A stretch of DNA of 42,179 bases, from positions 1 through 42,179 of the forward strand of contig NZ_MOEN01000014.1 of NCBI RefSeq assembly GCF_001968985.1, written 5' to 3'. Under the pieces are notes generated by a model. That model saw only the letters and a list, made by a program, of their open reading frames with translations. It was not told the DNA's origin and did not search any database. Source of the stretch: Desulfurobacterium indicum (GTDB lineage: Bacteria; Aquificota; Aquificia; Desulfurobacteriales; Desulfurobacteriaceae). The translations under genes were made by a program, and so were the position numbers. Positions within the stretch are counted from its first letter, which is position 1. Every line of letters begins with the position of its first letter. Shown here one piece after another: positions 37,456-42,179 of the stretch.

Positions 37456-38307
37456 GTGATACTCATAACGGGGAAAAACGGTCAGCTGGCTGGAGAGTTT
37501 ATCCGAAAACTAACGGAAAAAGGGGCAGATTTTAAAGCTCTAAGTCACAAAGAACTTGATATTGGAAACCTTGATAACGTTGTAAAAACGGTAAAAGAAC
37601 TTAAGCCAGAAGTTATCATCAACTGTGCGGCCTACAACTTAGTCGATAAGGCCGAAGAAGAATACGAAATTGCCTACAAAACCAACGCAATCGGCCCTGA
37701 AAACCTTGCCATAGCAGCAAAGGAAGCGGGTAGTTTTCTCATCCATTACAGTACAGACTATGTTTTTGACGGAAAAAAAGAAGACGGTCTGTACACAGAG
37801 AACGACGAACCATCACCGGTAAATGAATACGGAAAAACAAAGCTTGAAGGTGAAAAACGGGTAACGGAAATAGGAAATAACTATTTAATTTTCAGAGTAA
37901 GCTGGGTTTACGGAAAGGGGAAACAGAATTTCATATACAAATTAACCCGCTGGGCAGAAAAGATGCCTTTTCTTAAAATTGTGTGTGACGAATTTTCAGT
38001 ACCTACATCTACTAAAACAATAGTTGACGTCACACTAAAGGCAGTCAAAGAAAGACTAACCGGCCTTTACCATTTGGTCAATTCAGGATACACCTCAAGA
38101 TTTGAATGGGCAAGATTAACGTTTAAACTTCTCAAACTGGATAAATTCATAAGACCTGTAACCTCTGACGCATTTAAACTTCCGGCCAAAAGACCGGGAT
38201 TTTCTCCCATGAGTAATGAAAGACTAAGCAAACTCCTCAACATTCAGATACCTCCATGGGAGGACGCACTTGAAAAATTCATAAAAGAGGAGGGCTTAAC
38301 TTTATGA
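37456..38307 (+). CDS. rfbD: dTDP-4-dehydrorhamnose reductase
   Basis: A 283-aa short-chain dehydrogenase/reductase of RmlD type, catalysing the last step of dTDP-L-rhamnose synthesis for cell-surface polysaccharide. NAD(P)-binding ITGKNGQLAGEF, NCAAYNLVDKAEEE, HYSTDYVFDGKK, active-site YGKTKLEGE (YxxxK) and the RVSWVYG context are all present. GTG start with GGAGG upstream. No rfbA, B or C neighbours are present. A NusG-like gene overlaps its end by ATGA. Confidence 0.9.
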   Translation: MILITGKNGQLAGEFIRKLTEKGADFKALSHKELDIGNLDNVVKTVKELKPEVIINCAAYNLVDKAEEEYEIAYKTNAIGPENLAIAAKEAGSFLIHYSTDYVFDGKKEDGLYTENDEPSPVNEYGKTKLEGEKRVTEIGNNYLIFRVSWVYGKGKQNFIYKLTRWAEKMPFLKIVCDEFSVPTSTKTIVDVTLKAVKERLTGLYHLVNSGYTSRFEWARLTFKLLKLDKFIRPVTSDAFKLPAKRPGFSPMSNERLSKLLNIQIPPWEDALEKFIKEEGLTL

Positions 38308-38805
38308 GTAGCATTATAAGCGAACCGAAATGGTACATAGTCAGCATCAAGCCGAGAAAAGAAAAGATCGTTTTTGTCCAGTTTGAAAGAGTAAACATTG
38401 AATACTTTTATCCTATCATAAAGGTCAAAAAGGGAAAACTTTTAAAAGAAGAACCACTATTTCCTGGTTACATGTTTGCAAAATTCGCAATAGCCGAGCA
38501 TTTTAACAACGTCAGATACGCAAGAGGCGTAAAAGATATCGTAAGATTTGGCAGAAACATACCGTACATAGATGAAAGCTTTATAGAAAACCTAAAAGAA
38601 AAGACAAACTCAATTATAGATTTTGGAAAAGTAGATCTAAAAGAAGGTGATGTAGTAAAAATTAAGGAAGGACCTTATCAGGGATTTAATAGGTCAGGTG
38701 CTGAAACTCAAAAAAGGTGATGAAAGAGTTATTCTCTTACTGAAAGCGGCTTCAATATCTCCTAAAATAGAAATTCCAATCTCTTTTGTGGAAAAAATAA
38801 ATTAA
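38304..38805 (+). pseudogene. NusG/RfaH-like antiterminator, frameshifted in the KOW domain
   Basis: The N-terminal NGN domain is intact (KWYIVSIKPRKEKIVFVQFE, LFPGYMFAKF, RYARGVKDIVRFG). The KOW domain starts DVVKIKEGPYQG, then the frame ends at TGA 38718-38720. Removing one T of the TTT at about 38686-38688 restores GLIGQVLKLKKGDERVILLL to a stop at 38803-38805, giving a normal ~167-aa protein. RfaH/LoaP-type specialised NusG paralogs usually act on long surface-polysaccharide operons, which fits the rfbD partner. It is either a real mutation, a sequencing error, or (less likely) +1 recoding. Confidence 0.75.
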
Positions 38806-38807
38806 AA

Positions 38808-38829
38808 AAGGGGGCTTTAAAGCCCCCTT
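38808..38829. terminator. Perfectly palindromic bidirectional terminator
   Basis: AAGGGGGCTTT/AAAGCCCCCTT lies between the convergent NusG-like gene and aconitase. It shares the core GGGCTTTAAAGCCC with the terminator at 1966-1989. Confidence 0.8.
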
Positions 38830-38853
38830 CAAAATCTCAAACTTAGCTTAGGA

Positions 38854-40806
38854 TTAGTCAACTTTTCCTTCAAACTTGTCCTTAACATACTTAAGAACAC
38901 CACCGGCCTTGATAATCTTAACCTGTCTTTCGTTCAAGCCGTGCTTTGTCGGTATTGAAATACCTTTTGTTCTGTTAATAACGGTGATGATGTTGTCTTC
39001 GCCGGGAGCAAAGTTTGAAGTATCAATCTCAAGAATGTCACCCTGATCAATCTTGTCGTAATCTTCCGGATTAACAAAAACAAGCGGAAGAATACCAAAG
39101 TTGATAAGGTTAGCCTTGTGGATCCTTGCGTAAGACTTGGCAATAACAGCTTTAATACCAAGGTACATAGGACCAATAGCAGCGTGCTCCCTTGAAGAAC
39201 CCTGGCCGTAGTTTTCACCACCAACAATAAATCCGCCGCCTTTCTCCTGTGCACGCTTGGCAAACGTTTCATCAACAACACTGTAAACGTACTGAGAAAT
39301 AGCAGGAATGTTTGAACGGAGCGGCAAGATTTTTGCACCACCAGGAATAATGTGGTCAGTTGTTATGTTATCACCAACTTTAAGGAGAACTTCACCTTCA
39401 AGCTTGTCACCAAGAGGCTCTTTATAACCTACATAGTTGATTGTTGGACCCTTCCATACTTCTACTTCATCCGGATCAGCAGCAGGTGCAAATATCATTG
39501 AATCATCAATATCAAACTTCTCAGGGAGGAATACCTTGATCTCTTCAAGGCCAAGGTCTCTTGGATCTGTCATCTCACCAGTCATAGCTATTGCAGCAGC
39601 CGTTTCCGGGGAAGCTAGATAAACCTGAGCATCCTTCGTTCCAGAACGGCCAAGGAAGTTTCTGTTAAACGTTCTTACAGAAACACCTCCAGATGGTGGT
39701 GAGAAACCCATACCAATACATGGACCACACGCACACTCAAGGAATCTAAATCCTGCTCTTAAAAGTACATCGTACATACCTTCTTTATCAATCATTCTGA
39801 GAACCTGCTTTGAACCAGGAGAAATGGCGGCAGATACCATTGGATGAACTCTATTTCCAGACTGCTCAAACATCTTTGCAACAGTCATAAGGTCTCTGTA
39901 AGAAGAGTTCGTACATGAACCGATAGCTACCTGATGAACCTTTAACCCTTCAAGCTCCTTTACCTTTTTAACCTGGTCAGGCATGTGTGGACATGCAATA
40001 AGAGGTTCAAGCTCAGAAAGATCAATATCTATAACTTCGTCATACTCAGCGTCAGGATCAGCTTCGAGTCTTCTCCACTGAGCCTCTCTTCCCTGAGCCT
40101 TCATAAATGCATAAGTCTGCTCATCACTTGGGAAGATAGAAGTTGTAGCACCAAGCTCAGCACCCATGTTTGTAATAGTGGCTCTTTCAGGAACACTAAG
40201 ATATTTAACACCTTCTCCACCGTATTCAAATACCTTACCCACACCACCTTTAACCGTAAGTCTTCTAAGAAGCTCTAAAATAACGTCTTTCGCAGAAACA
40301 AAAGGTCTGAGTTTTCCGTATAGGTTAACCCTTACAACCTTTGGCATGTTAAGGTAGAAAGGTTCTCCAGCCATCGCAAGTGCAACGTCCATACCACCGG
40401 CACCAATAGCAAGAGATCCAATACCACCAGCTGTTGGTGTGTGAGAGTCAGAACCTAAAAGCGTTTTTCCAGGAACGGCAAATCTCTCAAGATGAACCTG
40501 GTGACAGATACCGTTTCCAGCTTTTGAGAAGTAGATACCGTACTTAGCAGCCACTGTTTGAAGGAAAAGATGGTCATTAGCGTTTTCTGGACCACCAGCC
40601 TGAAGTGTGTTGTGGTCAACGTAAGAAACTGAAAGCTCCGTCTGAACCTTTGGAAGTCCCATGCCTTCAAAATGAAGGTACGCCATAGTTCCAGTTGCAT
40701 CCTGTGTTAAAGTCTGGTCAATTCTGATGGCGATTGGCTTTCCCGCCACCATCTCACCTTCTACAAGGTGAGTTTTGATTATCTTCTGCACGATGTTCAG
40801 TCCCAT
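38854..40806 (-). CDS. Aconitate hydratase
   Basis: A 650-aa aconitase of the bacterial ~650-residue group. It interconverts citrate and isocitrate in the (oxidative or reductive) TCA cycle. 4Fe-4S ligands lie in AIGSCTNSSYRDL and in CACGPCIGMG. LLGSDSHTPTAGGIGSLAIGAGGMDVALAMAG is the classic signature. The swivel domain is fused C-terminally (GSSREHAAIGPMYLGIKAVIAKSYARIHKANLINFGILPL). AAGGAGAGGAG precedes the ATG. In an autotrophic Aquificota-type host it would serve the reductive TCA cycle; that is inferred. It is monocistronic. Confidence 0.95.
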   Translation of the reverse strand: MGLNIVQKIIKTHLVEGEMVAGKPIAIRIDQTLTQDATGTMAYLHFEGMGLPKVQTELSVSYVDHNTLQAGGPENANDHLFLQTVAAKYGIYFSKAGNGICHQVHLERFAVPGKTLLGSDSHTPTAGGIGSLAIGAGGMDVALAMAGEPFYLNMPKVVRVNLYGKLRPFVSAKDVILELLRRLTVKGGVGKVFEYGGEGVKYLSVPERATITNMGAELGATTSIFPSDEQTYAFMKAQGREAQWRRLEADPDAEYDEVIDIDLSELEPLIACPHMPDQVKKVKELEGLKVHQVAIGSCTNSSYRDLMTVAKMFEQSGNRVHPMVSAAISPGSKQVLRMIDKEGMYDVLLRAGFRFLECACGPCIGMGFSPPSGGVSVRTFNRNFLGRSGTKDAQVYLASPETAAAIAMTGEMTDPRDLGLEEIKVFLPEKFDIDDSMIFAPAADPDEVEVWKGPTINYVGYKEPLGDKLEGEVLLKVGDNITTDHIIPGGAKILPLRSNIPAISQYVYSVVDETFAKRAQEKGGGFIVGGENYGQGSSREHAAIGPMYLGIKAVIAKSYARIHKANLINFGILPLVFVNPEDYDKIDQGDILEIDTSNFAPGEDNIITVINRTKGISIPTKHGLNERQVKIIKAGGVLKYVKDKFEGKVD

Positions 40807-40912
40807 CGCTCCTCTCCTTGTCTGGTATATTTTTAGAAAAGTGTTTCTATCTCAAACATCACGTCAATTATGTAAAAATTTTGTAAAAAAATCAAGGGAA
40901 AATCTATAACAT

Positions 40913-40942
40913 AAAAAAAGGGCACCCTGAGGTGCCCTTTTT
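40913..40942 (-). terminator. Terminator downstream of the VWA gene
   Basis: GGGCACC (TCA) GGGTGCCC with A/T tracts on both sides (hairpin 40920-40937). In the minus direction it follows the VWA stop at 40970 and precedes aconitase. Confidence 0.8.
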
Positions 40943-40969
40943 CACAACTATAGAATTTACAAGAGACAC

Positions 40970-41715
40970 TTAACTTATTACAACATGTACTGGAATCCTG
41001 TAAATTTCAGAACCTTCAATTTTAACAACCAGATAGAAATCGATACTTGAAGGTAAAGAAGTTCCTGCTGGCGCAGTGAACGTAACCGTGAAATTAACCT
41101 TATCAGTTGATGTAAGATCAATGCCCGTTAAAACAGACGGTGAAATTGAAGCAATAATTCCATAGGTATCACCAACCGGAACAAGCTCAACTGTTGCATC
41201 TCCAACTGTTGCATTAGCAAGAGACTCAAGAGCTTCTACTATTTCAGAACTATTACTACTCATAGTATAGACTATACCGTGAGTTGCATTTGCTATCTCT
41301 CCAGTAGCAGGCTCTGTTTGATAGATGTCATTAACTGTAACATTTCCATCCCAGTCGTAATCGTAACCTGCGAAAAGGAAACTAATACTTACACCAGTCT
41401 CATTAGCAGCTTCTAATACATCTGTAACATTAGCTGGATAAGGATATGGTGTTCCATCATATCCTGTATCAGCAGGCCTGTGAAAAGCTGCATCTGTAGA
41501 TACTACAAGAAGGTGAATTCTTCCATCTCCCCATCCTGGAATAGTAGCATTTATAGTAGCATTTTCACAAGTTCCATTACAGGTAACACCTTCACCTGTA
41601 ATCGCTTGATACATGGCTTCCAGCTGAGATTCAGGATAATCACTTCCGCTGTAAATAGTCAAATTATCCACTTTTTCTGCAAAAACCGTAAAGTTAGACG
41701 TCAAAGGCAACTCAA
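40970..41715 (-). pseudogene. VWA-domain protein resembling integrin beta, 5' end cut off by the IS
   Basis: The C-terminal ~248 residues of an interrupted gene. After the IS boundary it reads ELPLTSNFTVFAEKVDNL, then SDYPESQLEAMYQAIT, RIHLLVVSTDAAFHRPAD, NVTDVLEAANETGVSISFLF and SNSSEIVEALESLANATVG. The STDAAFH block, the preceding SxYPESQLEAMYQAI block and the final SSxIVEALxxL match the order of motifs in the VWA (I-like) domain of integrin beta chains. The MIDAS Asp-x-Ser-x-Ser is upstream and missing. A beta-rich C-terminal domain (DATVELVPVGD...VNFTVTFTAPAG) follows. Upstream of 41715 the open frame continues only by chance through the IS. Low Lys, rich in Asn-x-Thr/Ser, so likely exported. 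Confidence 0.65.
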
Positions 41716-41757
41716 GGTAGTGTACGATATTTTGTGTAAGCTTGAGAAATGGGATAA

Positions 41758-41796
41758 CCTCCTGGGGAACACCCCACAAATACCAACCCCAGGAGG
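41758..41796 (+). promoter_or_regulatory. Hairpin sequestering the transposase ribosome-binding site
   Basis: CCTCCTGGGG (41758-41767) and CCCCAGGAGG (41787-41796) form a perfect 10-bp stem with a 19-base loop. The right arm contains the AGGAGG site used by the ATG at 41802. Transcripts entering the IS from outside would fold and hide it, whereas a transcript starting inside the loop would not. Such control is known in IS10/IS50; here it is inferred. Confidence 0.65.
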
Positions 41797-41801
41797 CAAA
41801 A

Positions 41802-42179
41802 ATGGAACTACAGAAGATTTTACCAGACCTAGTTAAGGAAGTGGTAAAGCAAACCTTAGAGTCAATCATGACGGCTGAAAGAGAAGTGTTTCTTAAAGAA
41901 CATGGAGGAACAAAGAACGGCTTTTACGTTAGAAACTTAGATACTGTTATCGGTAAGCTTGAAAATCTGAGAATTCCAAGAGATAGAGAGGGAAAATTCA
42001 GAACAAAGTTGATAGAACCTTATAGAAGAAGAGATATCAATCTTGAAGACTTAATACTTGGGATGTTTGCCTCTGGTATGAGTGCAAGAGCAGTAGCCCA
42101 GGCTCTTGAAAGCGTGTTTGAACTTAAATACTCACCCTCAACCATAAGCAAAATATCGCAGGTAACCTTAGAGGAAATA
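41802..42179 (+). CDS. IS256-family (mutator) transposase, N-terminal part
   Basis: The first 126 residues of a transposase cut by the window end. SIMTAEREVFLKEHGGTKNG, then LENLRIPRDREGKFRTKLIE, PYRRRDINLEDLILGMFASG then MSARAVAQALE, and YSPSTISKIS follow the order of the IS256/mutator family N-terminus (the RVPRDRxGxFxP and LSPSTISRIT blocks). The DDE catalytic residues lie beyond the window. AGGAGG precedes the ATG but is hidden in a hairpin. Confidence 0.9.
   Translation, partial: MELQKILPDLVKEVVKQTLESIMTAEREVFLKEHGGTKNGFYVRNLDTVIGKLENLRIPRDREGKFRTKLIEPYRRRDINLEDLILGMFASGMSARAVAQALESVFELKYSPSTISKISQVTLEEI

Larger units (their letters stand above)
41716..42179 (+). mobile_element. IS256-family insertion sequence, left end (partial)
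   Basis: The left terminal repeat starts GGTAGTGTACGATATTTTGT at 41716, imperfectly matching the inverted right ends at 77 and 29144. A transposase reading inward begins at 41802. The element interrupts the VWA gene and runs off the window. IS256 elements normally make 8-9-bp target duplications; only one flank is visible here. Confidence 0.9.

Noticed and set aside
40970-41715. N-glycosylation sites in the VWA protein (many Asn-x-Thr/Ser)
   Set aside because: The composition is typical of secreted bacterial proteins; without an oligosaccharyltransferase this cannot be claimed.
41480-41836. 118-aa plus-strand open frame across the IS boundary
   Set aside because: It is antisense to the VWA gene and overlaps the IS end; an accidental open frame.
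40970-41869. Full 299-aa minus-strand frame read as one protein
   Set aside because: The first ~50 residues are translated from the antisense of the IS left end, so the continuous frame is a chance fusion and not the native N-terminus.

Overview
The window looks like a chromosomal segment of a low-GC, lysine/isoleucine/glutamate-rich thermophilic bacterium, most plausibly an Aquificota member of the Desulfurobacterium/Thermovibrio type. This is inferred from protein character and gene content (aconitase of ~650 aa, HypF hydrogenase maturation, an AhbC/NirJ-like heme-pathway radical SAM enzyme, short MutL, RDHG-type AspRS) and not from any rRNA. Almost all of it is housekeeping DNA, densely packed with 1-20 bp gene overlaps. 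Three patches are disturbed by one IS256-family insertion sequence.

Layout. 1-241: right end of an IS256-type element, followed by the 3' stump of the gene it interrupted. 262-3294: radical SAM/SPASM enzyme (-), small ribbon-helix-helix protein (+), pabB (-). 3398-6701: ilvB-ilvN-ilvC, ended by a clear terminator. 6781-13222: uvrA, then two tandem GGDEF/EAL paralogs that have lost the GGDEF catalytic motif but keep the EAL residues. 13277-15252: a tight three-gene operon of an unknown protein, prepilin peptidase, and a protein with seven tandem 13-residue repeats. 15230-22515 (-): a six-gene overlapping operon transcribed ClC+CBS channel, mutL, htpX, second ClC, coaBC, HAD phosphatase. 22683-26855 (+): truA-hypF-aminotransferase. 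26951-28741: aspS with its own promoter and terminator.

28742-29575 is an 834-bp graveyard. It holds the 3' remnant of a paralog of the next gene, an internally deleted IS256 relic with an intact right end, and two palindromic REP-like repeats. 29576-34201 (-): pyk-topA-phosphodiesterase-carbonic-anhydrase-like protein, each start overlapping the previous stop. A divergent promoter region leads to exbB-dapD (+, 34333-35785). Then come a PEBP-family gene and an AmmeMemoRadiSam radical SAM gene (-), and rfbD plus a frameshifted NusG/RfaH-like gene (+). Aconitase (-) follows, and last a VWA gene resembling the integrin-beta VWA domain (-), broken by a second IS256 copy that runs off the window end.

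The least ordinary items are the prepilin peptidase operon with its 13-aa-repeat partner, the paired EAL proteins with a globin-sensor-like N-terminus (His93 in one, Asn93 in the other), the carbonic-anhydrase-like protein without zinc ligands plus its decayed neighbour copy, the integrin-beta-like VWA gene broken by the IS, and a 10-bp hairpin that hides the transposase ribosome-binding site. No CRISPR array, rRNA or tRNA gene was seen.
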